A DNA stretch of 64,000 nucleotides from Streptomyces sp. NBC_00582 (lineage in GTDB: Bacteria > Actinomycetota > Actinomycetes > Streptomycetales > Streptomycetaceae): contig NZ_CP107772.1 in NCBI RefSeq assembly GCF_036345155.1, forward strand, positions 6,510,001 through 6,574,000, written 5' to 3'. The translations under genes were made by a program, and so were the position numbers. A model generated the notes under the pieces. The model was not told the origin of the DNA. It saw only the letters and a list, made by a program, of their open reading frames with translations, and ran no database searches. Positions within the stretch are counted from its first letter, which is position 1; every line of letters begins with the position of its first letter. Of this stretch, positions 47,579 to 56,048 are shown in pieces.

Positions 47579-47739
47579 GTCGTCACCTCCTCCACCATCG
47601 GTGGCACTTCACCCCGGATCGCGATCAGCGGTTGATCTGACGGCACTGTCCGATTCCGCCTTCCCCACTTCGACTGCGGCGGTGACGCATGCCACGGGAG
47701 TCGTGCGGTCAAGGGCGCATACGGCTCGTCGCGTTGGCC

Positions 47740-47745
47740 TAGACT
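47740..47745 (+). promoter_or_regulatory. -10 element of S41 protease gene, likely leaderless
   Basis: TAGACT lies 8 bases before the ATG at 47753, and no Shine-Dalgarno is visible. Transcription would start at or beside the start codon. No convincing -35 is seen. Confidence 0.4.
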
Positions 47746-47752
47746 CACCGCC

Positions 47753-48928
47753 ATGTCAGGCCGCGACCTGTTCTGTCAGCCCCGCCGTTTCGGCCGCGGG
47801 GCCGCCCTGACCTTGGTGTTCGCGAGCGTGCTCGTCGCCGGTGCGGCGACCGGGGCGCTGCCCGGCGACGGCCGGCGGGCCGCGTCCGGGGAGGCGCGCG
47901 AGGCGCGTGAGGCGTCGGCCGGGCACTCCGAGGAGGTGACCCGCGCGGCCGAGGAGGCCGCCGCGGTCGGCAAGTCCCCCCTGGAGGCGGCCGAACGCGC
48001 GGTGAGCCGCAGCGGGGACCGCTGGGCCGCCGTCTACTCCGCGGGCGAGTACGAGGAGTTCGAGGAATCCCTCGACGGCCGCTACACGGGCGTCGGCCTG
48101 TGGGCGCGGCGGGACACGGACGGGCGGATCGAGGTCACCAAGGTGCGGTCCGGCTCGCCGGCGGCCGGCGCCGGGATCCGCGCCGGGGACCGGCTGCGCA
48201 GCGTCGACGGACACGGGGTCGACGGCCGTCCGGTCACCGAGGTCGTCTCGTTACTGCGCGGTGACGCCAAGGACGCGGCCGCCGGTACGACCGTCACCCT
48301 CGGCCTGCAGCGCGGCGCCCGCGCCTGGAGCGAGACGCTGCGCCGGGCCCTGCTGTCCACGGACTCCGTCACCGTCCGCCGCGTCCCCGGCGGCGCCACC
48401 GTCATCAGGATCTCCGCGTTCACCAAGGGCGTCGGCGACGCCGTCCGCTCCGCCGTCCGCGCGGCCCCGGCCGGCGCCGGGATCGTCCTGGACCTGCGCG
48501 GCAACTCCGGCGGGCTGGTCGCCGAGGCCACCGCCACCGCCTCCGTCTTCCTCGACGGCGGCCTGGTCGCCACGTACGACGTCGACGGCGACCAGCGCGC
48601 CCTGCACGCCGCTCCCGGCGGTGACACCGGCCGCCCCCTCGTCGCCCTCGTCGACGGCGGCACCATGAGCGCGGCCGAGCTCGTCACCGGCGCCCTGCAG
48701 GACCGGGGCCGCGCGGTCGTCGTGGGCTCGCGCACCTTCGGCAAGGGCTCGGTGCAGATGCCGAGCGAACTGCCCGACGGCTCCGTCGCCGAACTCACCG
48801 TCGGCCACTACCGCACCCCCTCCGGCCGCGCGGTCGACGGCAAGGGCATCACCCCCGACCTGGAGGTGACCGACGGGGCGCTGGAGCGGGCCGAGACGGT
48901 GCTCAGCGGCCTCGGGGACCCGTCCTGA
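47753..48928 (+). CDS. S41 C-terminal processing protease (CtpA/Prc-like)
   Basis: A 391-residue exported serine protease. A signal peptide or anchor (LTLVFASVLVAGAATGAL) is followed by a PDZ domain (about 110-185; GVGLWARRD, GIRAGDRLRSVDG). The S41 catalytic region has the Ser-Lys dyad: Ser306 in GGTMSAAEL and Lys331 in TFGKGSVQ, 25 residues apart as usual. Members trim C-termini of envelope proteins, some with a regulatory role. It lies between ftsEX and smpB, 56 bases before smpB, so a shared transcript is possible. Confidence 0.92.
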   Translation: MSGRDLFCQPRRFGRGAALTLVFASVLVAGAATGALPGDGRRAASGEAREAREASAGHSEEVTRAAEEAAAVGKSPLEAAERAVSRSGDRWAAVYSAGEYEEFEESLDGRYTGVGLWARRDTDGRIEVTKVRSGSPAAGAGIRAGDRLRSVDGHGVDGRPVTEVVSLLRGDAKDAAAGTTVTLGLQRGARAWSETLRRALLSTDSVTVRRVPGGATVIRISAFTKGVGDAVRSAVRAAPAGAGIVLDLRGNSGGLVAEATATASVFLDGGLVATYDVDGDQRALHAAPGGDTGRPLVALVDGGTMSAAELVTGALQDRGRAVVVGSRTFGKGSVQMPSELPDGSVAELTVGHYRTPSGRAVDGKGITPDLEVTDGALERAETVLSGLGDPS

Positions 48929-48984
48929 GCCTCGGGTAATCGGCTTTCCCTCCGACCCCCTCCAGGTGCGAAAATGGCGGGACT

Positions 48985-49539
48985 ATGAGCAAGGGAATGT
49001 ACGTACCGAAGGAGTCCCAGCCCAAGCAGGGCGGGGCGGCCGCCAAGGCCAAGGACGGCGAGAAGGGCGGCAAGCGCAAGATCGTCGCCCAGAACAAGAA
49101 GGCCCGCCACGACTACGCGATCATCGACACCTACGAGGCCGGGCTGGTGCTCACCGGCACCGAGGTGAAGTCGCTGCGTCAGGGACGGACCTCGCTGACC
49201 GACGGCTTCGTCCAGATCGACGGCGGTGAGGCGTGGCTGTACAACGCCCACATCCCCGAGTACAGCCAGGGGAGCTGGACCAACCACTCCGCGCGGCGCA
49301 AGCGCAAGCTGCTGCTGCACCGCGAGGAGATCGACAAGCTGGCGGTCAAGGCGGAGGAGACGGGTCACACGATCGTGCCGCTCGCCCTGTACTTCAAGGA
49401 CGGCCGGGCGAAGGCCGAGATCGCGCTGGCGCGAGGAAAGAAGGAGTACGACAAGCGGCAGACCTTGCGCGAGCAGCAGGACCGCCGGGAGACGGACCGG
49501 GCGATCGCGGCGGCCAAGCGGCGGCAGCGGGCGCTCTGA
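48985..49539 (+). CDS. smpB: SsrA-binding protein SmpB
   Basis: A 184-residue SmpB with a longer basic N-terminus than the usual 150-160. The core contains [39 protein letters not shown] and [15 protein letters not shown]; the C-terminal tail is helical and basic ([18 protein letters not shown]). It carries tmRNA into stalled ribosomes. The ATG at 48985 is used; the ATG four codons later has a Shine-Dalgarno that is too close. ssrA begins 104 bases downstream. Confidence 0.97.
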   Translation: MSKGMYVPKESQPKQGGAAAKAKDGEKGGKRKIVAQNKKARHDYAIIDTYEAGLVLTGTEVKSLRQGRTSLTDGFVQIDGGEAWLYNAHIPEYSQGSWTNHSARRKRKLLLHREEIDKLAVKAEETGHTIVPLALYFKDGRAKAEIALARGKKEYDKRQTLREQQDRRETDRAIAAAKRRQRAL

Positions 49540-49643
49540 CCCCGGGGGAATACGGTGGCATCGGGCCGCGTTGGTCACGTACGATGGCACCGCACTCCAC
49601 AGCGGGTGCAGGCCCGTCTTCGGAGGGTTTGAAAAAACAACAT

Positions 49644-50035
49644 GGGGATGATCGGTTTCGACAGCGGCTGTCGAAGCAGGGGAAGCGTGTCGAGAAAGCG
49701 GCCATGATCTCGTAAACCACAGGCCGAAAAAAATAATCGCCAATTCCAAGAGCGATTCTCCCGAGCTCTACGCTCTCGCTGCCTGATCAGGTAGTGATCG
49801 TTTAGCTCCTTCATGGGAGTGTCAGCCCGGGCTCGTTCCCGACCCGGTTCCTGGCATCAGCTAGGGGACTAAACCTTGATCCCGGTCACGGGGTGAAGAG
49901 GGAAATCAAACAGTGACTGGGCCCGTCGGCGACTTGTTCGCGTGATCGCCGGGGCCGAGAAAATCACAGCGAACTGCACACGGAGAAGCCCTGGTTCCGC
50001 ACCGTTGGACGCGGGTTCGATTCCCGCCATCTCCA
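49644..50035 (+). ncRNA. ssrA: Transfer-messenger RNA (tmRNA)
   Basis: The 392-base gene runs from GGGGATGATCGGTTTCGACAG to the T-arm GGTTCGATTCCCGCCATCTCC plus the discriminator A. The acceptor stem pairs 49644-49650 (GGGGATG) with 50028-50034 (CATCTCC, one G-U). The genome continues CGA, so CCA is not encoded and must be added. The tag frame (resume codon GCC at 49739, stop 49784-49786) reads ANSKSDSPELYALAA, ending in the protease-recognised ALAA. It acts with SmpB to rescue ribosomes and mark proteins for degradation. Confidence 0.96.
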
Positions 50036-50044
50036 CGAGATGGG

Positions 50045-50083
50045 GGTGGCCTGTGCTCGCAGAAAGCGCGAGCGCGGGCCACC
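50045..50083 (+). terminator. Terminator after ssrA
   Basis: GGTGGCC (50045-50051) pairs with GGCCACC (50077-50083), enclosing GCTCGC/GCGAGC (50055-50060, 50068-50073). TGGGG/CCCCA extends the base. It starts 9 bases beyond the tmRNA end. Confidence 0.75.
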
Positions 50084-50133
50084 TCGCCCCATATCCGGGG
50101 GCATGACCCCCGGACCCCCTCATCCCATGTGGA

Positions 50134-50167
50134 CGAAGGCCCTGTCGCATACGCGGCGGGGCCTTCG
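50134..50167 (+). terminator. Second hairpin downstream of ssrA
   Basis: CGAAGGCCC (50134-50142) pairs with GGGCCTTCG (50159-50167); inner bases TGTCGC/GCGGCG extend it weakly. It probably acts as a back-up terminator. Confidence 0.55.
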
Positions 50168-50232
50168 TGCTGTCCGGGCCCGCCCGTCGGGGCCCACCGT
50201 CATCACGTTTCTCACACTTCTCTCAGAAACCC

Positions 50233-50263
50233 TTGTCCTGAACCCGTCACATCTGCGTAAGGT
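50233..50263 (+). promoter_or_regulatory. Candidate promoter of the toxin gene
   Basis: TTGTCC (50233-50238) and TAAGGT (50258-50263), 19 bases apart, resemble a housekeeping promoter. A leader of about 170 bases would precede the GTG at 50444, whose Shine-Dalgarno AAGGGA is at 50431-50436. The wide spacer limits confidence. Confidence 0.35.
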
Positions 50264-50443
50264 GATCGCCGCGCCCGACGGAGCCGACCACTCCGTCATC
50301 GTGCGCGACGACAGGCGACCGGGGGGACACCGTCGCCGACGGGGAGAGACAGACCGTTCGTCATGCCGCGAGCCGGCTCTTCACGCATGCCCTGCCGCAC
50401 GGGCGACCCCCGGTTGCCCACCATGCGATGAAGGGATGCTTCC

Positions 50444-53400
50444 GTGCGCCCCGTACGAGGGTTCATCAGACCCGGATCACCACGGTCCGGGCCACTTTCC
50501 ACACTGCTGACGGCCACCGTCGCGGCCGCCGTCCTCGGCTCTCTCGCCGTACAGCCGTCGCTGCTCGGCCGGTACGCGGCCGACGACATGGCGCCCGTGG
50601 CCGACAGCTACGACGGCTTCGACGCGAAGGCGGCCGAACAGCTCCGCCAGGACCAGTGCCTCATGACCGAGGTGCTGCGGATGGGCGGCCCGGCCATGTA
50701 CGGCGTCGCCCAGAACGGTCTGAACCAGCCACCGGACAAGCTGCACACGGCGGCCGACCGGCAGTACTGGAACACCACCGCGCTGAGCACCGCGTTCCAG
50801 AAGGACCGCGACGACATCGACAAGATCGACCTGTACGGGCGGCTCGGCGAGTGGAAGAAGCCCCTGTCCGGGCTCTCCTACCCGGGCGGCTTCCGCAGCG
50901 TCGCCGACTTCACCGACCCGCCGGGCCTCGCCGGACGCGGCCAGGACTACTTCCAGCAGGTCGGCATCACCCCGTGGCTCGGAGCCCAGTGGTGGAAGAG
51001 CGAGGGCGACTACTACGAGGACCCCACCCCGAAGGCCGACGAGGCGACGGCGAAGGCGGTCACCGACCTCGGCACCCCGCTCTACGGCAAGGACCCGGAC
51101 CCGAGCCTTCCGCAGGCCGAGTGGAACCGGGCCCTGGCCGAGCAGCGGGCCTGGGAAGACCGCGTCTTCATGCACGAGCAGTGGGCCGACGACGCCCGCA
51201 TCTTCCTGTCCTCCGGCGGCTTCCCGCGCACCGCGCCCGAGCCGGGCAGCGTCGAGTACCGCATCGCGGTCGAGGACCTGAAGGCCCGGTTCGCCTCCTG
51301 CGACTGGCACAGCCCCGCCGACCCGAGCAAGGTCCTCGGCAAGGAGGTCGCCACCGCCTCGGCCGAATGGCAGCAGGAGATCGCCGCGCAGGCGACCCAG
51401 CGCAACCAGATCCTGAACGCGAGCCGTGACGCCACCAAGTCCCTCGCCGACGGCGCCTCCGCGCTCGGCGAGATGCTGGGCCAGTCCTGGATCGCCGACC
51501 ACCTCGCCCGCTGGCAGGACTACTGGTCGGCCGGCGGCCCGGGCTGGATCGGCGACAGCCCGTTCGTCGTCCACGCCCACGGCGCCACCGACAAGTGCCT
51601 GGAGGTGGCGGGCGCCAAGAAGGACAACGGCACGGTCGTACAGATCTACACCTGCAACGGCGGCGCCGGGCAGAAGTGGCAGATCTCCGGCGACCACCTG
51701 GTCAACCCCAACTCGGGCAAGTGCCTGACCGTCAAGGGCGGCGCGAACGCCAACGGCACCGCCGTGCAGATCTCCACCTGCTCCACCAGCACCTCGCAGA
51801 ACTGGGAGTACGGCACCCACGGCACCACCCGGCTGTACAACCCGGCGACCGGCAACTGCCTCGACCTCGCCGACTACACCAACAGCCGTGACGGCCGGAT
51901 GTGGGACTGCACCGGCAAGGCCCCGCAGCAGTTCGACGTCGTCCCCTCCGCTCACGCCGGCACCGACGACCTCGACTACCCGACGAAGGCCCAGTTCGAC
52001 AAGGCGAAGAAGGGCGTCACGGACGCCCAGGCCGCGTCGAAGAAGCAGCTCGATCTGCTGAAGGCGCAGGCCGCCGTCGCGAAGAAGGCCGCCACCGACA
52101 CGGACACCGCGACCCAGGCCGCCTACGCGACCGCCGACAGGGCGGGCGCCCCGCGCGGCCGCGGTCTGCTGGTCGCCCAGCAGAAGGCGCAGGTCACCAA
52201 GGCGTCGGCCGCCGCCCTGGAGGCGCTGTCGAAGGCCGGTGACACGGCGTACTCCGCCACCAAGGCCGCCGTCGGCGACAGCGAGACCATCGCCGCCCGC
52301 GCCCTGACCCAGGCCGCGCAGTCGAAGGCCGCGTTCCGTACGGCCGCCGCCAACGAGGCCCGGGCCCAGGCGAAGGCGGCCGCCGACGCCGCCGCCGTCC
52401 AGGCGCAGACCGCAAAGGCCGCCCGTGACCTGGCGAAGGCGAAGCTCGCCGAGACCCGGAAGGCCGAGGCCGACGCCAAGGCCGCGGCGGCCGACGCGCA
52501 CGCCAAGCGGCTCGCGGCGGAGGCGGAGGAGGCCACGGCGAAGGCGGAGAAGGAGACCGCCGCCGCCAAGCAGGCCGAGGCCGCCCAGCACAAGAGGAAC
52601 GCCGAGGGCTACGCGACCACCGCGAACGAGGCCAAGGGCCGGGCGGAGAGCGCCGAGTCCACCGCCCGCGGCAAGCGTCAGGACGCCGAGGCCGCCCGCG
52701 ACCGCGCCAAGGGCAAGCGCGACGACGCCTGGGACGCGGAGTCCAAGGCGAACGCCGCCCGCGCCAAGGCCGACGCCAAGGACGCCTACGCCGAGGCCCA
52801 TGACTCCGACGCGAACGCCAAGGCCTCCCGGGCCGCCGCCGACGCGGCCGACTCGGCGGCCGACGACGCGGAGTCCGCGGCGACCTCGGCCCGCGCCGAG
52901 GCCAACGCCGCGACCCAGGCAGCCGCCGACGCGGACGCCGCCGCCACCCGCGCGGAGGCCGCCGCCGAGCGCGCCCGCTCCGACGCGGACGCCGCCCAGG
53001 CCGCCAAGCTGAAGGCGGACGCCGCCGTCCGCACGGCGACGAGCGCCGCCGCGGACGCCATCAAGGCCTCCGAGGCCGCCGCCTCCGCCGCCCGGACGGC
53101 CGTGAAGCTGGCCGACGAGGCGGACAAGCACGCGGCCGACGCCAAGGCCCAGGCCGACGCGGCGAAGGCGGAGTCGGTCAAGGCGGTCGCCTCGGCGGCC
53201 GACGCGGCCGGGCACGCCTACACCACCGCCCAGGCCGCCGCCGACGCCGGCGCCTCGGCGCAGCAGGTCGCCGCCCCGGCCAACGACGCCGTCCAGCTCG
53301 GTTCCCCGTACGTCGACACCGACGCCACCGCGGGGCTGGTGGTCCTGACGGGCCAGTCGTCGAAGACGATCGCCGAGCAGCAGAAGGCGGTGGCCGACGC

Positions 53401-55363
53401 GCACGCCGCGAACGCCCAGAAGAACGCCGACCAGGCGGCGAGCCTCGCCGCGGCGGCGACGGGCGACGCGAAGGCGGCGTACACGCTGGCCGCGGAGGCC
53501 GCCGGTTTCGCGGCGACCGCCCGCAAGTCGGCGAAGGAGGCGCTGGGTTACGCCTCCGAGGCCGCCCAGTACGCGGCGGACGCGCAGGCCTCGCTGGCCC
53601 GCACCATCGAGTACGACCAGCAGGCCGGCGTCGACGCGGCGGCCGCCGACAAGGCCGCGGGCCGCGCGGAGGGCTACGCGACCGAGGCCCGCGCCTCGGC
53701 CGACCAGGCCGCCCTGGACGCGGAGGCCGCCCGCACGGCCGCTTCCCAGGCCGAGCAGGCCGCGAAGGACGCCCGCGCGGCGGCCGACCGCGCCGACGCC
53801 GAGGCCACCCTCGCCGAACAGGCCGCCAAGGACGCCCAGAAGTACGCGGAGTCGGCCCAGCAGGCGGCGGACTCGGCGGAGCGCAAGGAGGCCAACGGCC
53901 AGGTCCAGGCGGGCGCAGGCACCGGCGAGAACGGTGTCTTCTACGTCATCGAGAAGATGACCGACGCGGCCCCGGCCAAGCAGCTCAACAAGTGCGATTA
54001 CACCTTGCAGGGCTGCACGGTGACGTACGAACTGCACCTGGACCTCACGGTCAGCTACTACCTCTGCACCAACCCCGACGTCCCCGCCACCGAGTCGGGC
54101 TGCCCGGCGGAGGACACGCTCTTCCTCAAGACGGTGGTCCTCAAGGACCAGAAGCAGGAGTGGACGCACCACTTCTCCGCGGGTGACATCACGCGCCTGG
54201 GCTGGCAGGCCCTCTTCGGGGACACCCTCGGCGCGGTCCTCTACGAGGTCGTGCTGGGCGACGCGGTCCGCTGCTACCACGGTGACAAGGCGGGCTGCGC
54301 CTGGTTCGCGTCCAACTTCATCCCCGGCAAGGCCTTCACGAAGGTCGCGGAGGGGCTCCGTGCCCTGGACGCAGCCATGAAGACCGGGATCGGGGTCACC
54401 GACGCGTTCAAGGCGCTGAAGGCGCTGGACAACGTGGACCCGGAGACGCTGGCCCAGATCGAGCGCAGTGTGAAGGCGTACGAGGACGCGCGCACGGCGT
54501 GCAAGCTCAACAGCTTCCCCGGCGCCACCGAGGTGGTGCTGGCCGACGGCAGCCGCAAGGCGATCCGTGACGTGCGCTTCGGCGACCTCCTCCTGGCCAC
54601 CGACCCGCTCACCGGCCGTACCCGGGCCGAGCCGGTCACCCGCACGTTCTCGCACCCGACCGAGGACCTGCTGGACATCACCCTGGCCGACGGCGGGCGT
54701 CTGACGAGCACGCCGGGCCACCGCTTCTACGTCACCGGCCGGGACTGGACGTTCGCGTCCGACCTGCGCGCCGGCGACGGTGTGCGCACCTCCGACGGCA
54801 CCCTTCGTACGGTGGCGGCGGTGCGGGACCGGGACGACCGGGCGCCCCGGACGGTCTACGACCTGACGGTGTCCGGTCTGCACACGTTCTACGCGGTGGC
54901 GGGCAGCACTCCGGTGCTGGTCCACAACTGCAACGACATCGTGTTCGACGGCGCCAAGTTCCCCGGCCTGGCGCACACGATCACGGAGCACGTGACGCCC
55001 AACAGGGCGGCGGCCGAGGCGCTGGCCACCCAGAAGACGGCCAAGTACGGCCGGGACACGCCGAACAGCGTGTGGGTCGACCAGGACACGGCCCAGAAGG
55101 TCGTCGACGCCGCCCTGGCCGACAAGGCGAGCATGATCAGCAACTGGCTGCGGGGCAACAAGCCCGACCTGGACTGGTCGGGGTTCTTCGGACCGAAGGG
55201 TGATTCCCTCGGCACGGTGTACTACGCCGACGGGACCAGGCTGGGCCGAGCCCCCACGGCCGCGGGCAACGGCTACTACATCAAGCTGGTGAGGGCGCCG
55301 AAGGGTCCGGGGATTCCGAAGCACCCCCGGGGCTACTACGTGCAGACCTGCTACCCGAAGTAG
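50444..55363 (+). CDS. Secreted polymorphic toxin: ricin-lectin, coiled coil, Hint, RNase A-like
   Basis: A 1639-residue exported protein. The N-terminus has a basic start and one hydrophobic segment (about 18-42). A ricin B lectin trefoil (about 372-501; QKW and QNW) could bind glycans. About 510-1155 is an Ala/Lys/Asp/Glu-rich coiled coil. After a pre-toxin region comes a Hint autoprocessing domain, Cys1353 (CKLNSFPGATEVVL) to VHNC (Cys1496). The last 143 residues look like the CdiA-type bacterial RNase A domain: AHTITEHV (His1511, His1516), DTAQKVVDAAL, SNWL, and the end YVQTCYPK with Thr1635/Tyr1637. It is predicted to cut RNA in rival cells. The next gene encodes the immunity protein. 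Start: GTG 50444 with AAGGGA. Confidence 0.85.
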   Translation: MRPVRGFIRPGSPRSGPLSTLLTATVAAAVLGSLAVQPSLLGRYAADDMAPVADSYDGFDAKAAEQLRQDQCLMTEVLRMGGPAMYGVAQNGLNQPPDKLHTAADRQYWNTTALSTAFQKDRDDIDKIDLYGRLGEWKKPLSGLSYPGGFRSVADFTDPPGLAGRGQDYFQQVGITPWLGAQWWKSEGDYYEDPTPKADEATAKAVTDLGTPLYGKDPDPSLPQAEWNRALAEQRAWEDRVFMHEQWADDARIFLSSGGFPRTAPEPGSVEYRIAVEDLKARFASCDWHSPADPSKVLGKEVATASAEWQQEIAAQATQRNQILNASRDATKSLADGASALGEMLGQSWIADHLARWQDYWSAGGPGWIGDSPFVVHAHGATDKCLEVAGAKKDNGTVVQIYTCNGGAGQKWQISGDHLVNPNSGKCLTVKGGANANGTAVQISTCSTSTSQNWEYGTHGTTRLYNPATGNCLDLADYTNSRDGRMWDCTGKAPQQFDVVPSAHAGTDDLDYPTKAQFDKAKKGVTDAQAASKKQLDLLKAQAAVAKKAATDTDTATQAAYATADRAGAPRGRGLLVAQQKAQVTKASAAALEALSKAGDTAYSATKAAVGDSETIAARALTQAAQSKAAFRTAAANEARAQAKAAADAAAVQAQTAKAARDLAKAKLAETRKAEADAKAAAADAHAKRLAAEAEEATAKAEKETAAAKQAEAAQHKRNAEGYATTANEAKGRAESAESTARGKRQDAEAARDRAKGKRDDAWDAESKANAARAKADAKDAYAEAHDSDANAKASRAAADAADSAADDAESAATSARAEANAATQAAADADAAATRAEAAAERARSDADAAQAAKLKADAAVRTATSAAADAIKASEAAASAARTAVKLADEADKHAADAKAQADAAKAESVKAVASAADAAGHAYTTAQAAADAGASAQQVAAPANDAVQLGSPYVDTDATAGLVVLTGQSSKTIAEQQKAVADAHAANAQKNADQAASLAAAATGDAKAAYTLAAEAAGFAATARKSAKEALGYASEAAQYAADAQASLARTIEYDQQAGVDAAAADKAAGRAEGYATEARASADQAALDAEAARTAASQAEQAAKDARAAADRADAEATLAEQAAKDAQKYAESAQQAADSAERKEANGQVQAGAGTGENGVFYVIEKMTDAAPAKQLNKCDYTLQGCTVTYELHLDLTVSYYLCTNPDVPATESGCPAEDTLFLKTVVLKDQKQEWTHHFSAGDITRLGWQALFGDTLGAVLYEVVLGDAVRCYHGDKAGCAWFASNFIPGKAFTKVAEGLRALDAAMKTGIGVTDAFKALKALDNVDPETLAQIERSVKAYEDARTACKLNSFPGATEVVLADGSRKAIRDVRFGDLLLATDPLTGRTRAEPVTRTFSHPTEDLLDITLADGGRLTSTPGHRFYVTGRDWTFASDLRAGDGVRTSDGTLRTVAAVRDRDDRAPRTVYDLTVSGLHTFYAVAGSTPVLVHNCNDIVFDGAKFPGLAHTITEHVTPNRAAAEALATQKTAKYGRDTPNSVWVDQDTAQKVVDAALADKASMISNWLRGNKPDLDWSGFFGPKGDSLGTVYYADGTRLGRAPTAAGNGYYIKLVRAPKGPGIPKHPRGYYVQTCYPK

Positions 55364-55389
55364 GTCCCGAGCAAGGAGGAGACACAACG

Positions 55390-55992
55390 GTGCAGCGCTT
55401 CACCGAGTTCGCCTTCGGCGTGCCGTGGGTGATGGGGTTCTTCCACCAGGACTGGACCCACGACGGGCCCACGGCCGTCGACGTCGTGGCGAAACACCTG
55501 GCGGAGGAGAGCGACGAGGAGGTCCTGGCGGTACGCCGGGACGCTCGCACGCTCGCCGACCACCTGCCCTCGGAGACGCTCGAGGTGCTGTGGACCGCCG
55601 GAGCCCAGTACATGCCGGGCTTCGCGGGGATCACGGGAGCCGAGTGGACCGAGACGGTCGTCGGCCTGTGCGACGCCCGGCTGTCCGAGCGGGGGGACGT
55701 CCATCCCCTCACGGGTGCCGACACGGAGGACGGCTGGGACCAGCGGGACGCGGTGGTCGCCCAGATCGAGCGGGCGGGGTTCCTGGCCGACGAGGTGCGT
55801 GCCGCGCTCGTCGACTGTGCCCGCGACTGCACCCCGGACCTGGCGCTGCGCGTGCTGCTGAACGCCGTGGAGCACGCTCCCGGTGCGACGCTGTCCCCGG
55901 AGCAGTACCAGGGGATGGAGACCATCGGGACGGCCCTGCACTACGGCGAGTTCGTGGTGGACCGCGTCCGCTTCCTGGTGGAGACACCCTGA
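55390..55992 (+). CDS. CdiI-type immunity protein
   Basis: A 200-residue soluble, acidic, helical protein. The opening FAFGVPWVMGFFHQDWTHDG followed by AVDVVAKHLAEESDEEVL resembles the CdiI_2 family of contact-dependent-inhibition immunity proteins (FFxxDW motif, residues about 17-22). It starts 26 bases after the toxin gene from a GTG with AAGGAGG nine bases upstream, so it is co-expressed. It should bind and block the RNase-like domain inside the producer. Confidence in the family is moderate, but position strengthens it. Confidence 0.75.
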   Translation: MQRFTEFAFGVPWVMGFFHQDWTHDGPTAVDVVAKHLAEESDEEVLAVRRDARTLADHLPSETLEVLWTAGAQYMPGFAGITGAEWTETVVGLCDARLSERGDVHPLTGADTEDGWDQRDAVVAQIERAGFLADEVRAALVDCARDCTPDLALRVLLNAVEHAPGATLSPEQYQGMETIGTALHYGEFVVDRVRFLVETP

Positions 55993-56006
55993 CCGGATTC
56001 CGACCG

Positions 56007-56048
56007 GAGAACGGGGCCCGCACTCACCCGAGTGCGGGCCCCGTTCTC
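56007..56048. terminator. Strong bidirectional terminator
   Basis: GAGAACGGGGCCCGCACTC (56007-56025) pairs perfectly over 19 bp with 56030-56048, loop ACCC. It lies between the immunity gene and the convergent LacI gene; its right arm overlaps two bases of the LacI stop. Confidence 0.9.

Larger units (their letters stand above)
47050..47600 (-). mobile_element. Decayed IS200/IS605-type TnpB element
   Basis: A relic of a TnpB-only or IS605/IS607-like element lying immediately after ftsX. Its right end is the segment reading GAGCCAGGAATCCCCTCCCG on the minus strand (about 47063-47086 and on), with an 8-bp hairpin. The tnpB fragment lies within, and a small CACC/GGTG hairpin near 47595-47606 may be part of the left end. 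No TnpA (Y1) transposase is present. The exact left boundary cannot be set from sequence alone. Confidence 0.65.

Noticed and set aside
50408..51429. Alternative frame from an ATG near 50428 across the toxin N-terminus
   Set aside because: It has arginine-rich shadow composition and no domain; the GTG 50444 frame has signal, lectin, Hint and tip.
50444..55363. Intein insertion
   Set aside because: The Hint domain has no homing endonuclease and no C-extein host continuity; it is followed by a toxin tip as in PT-HINT proteins.
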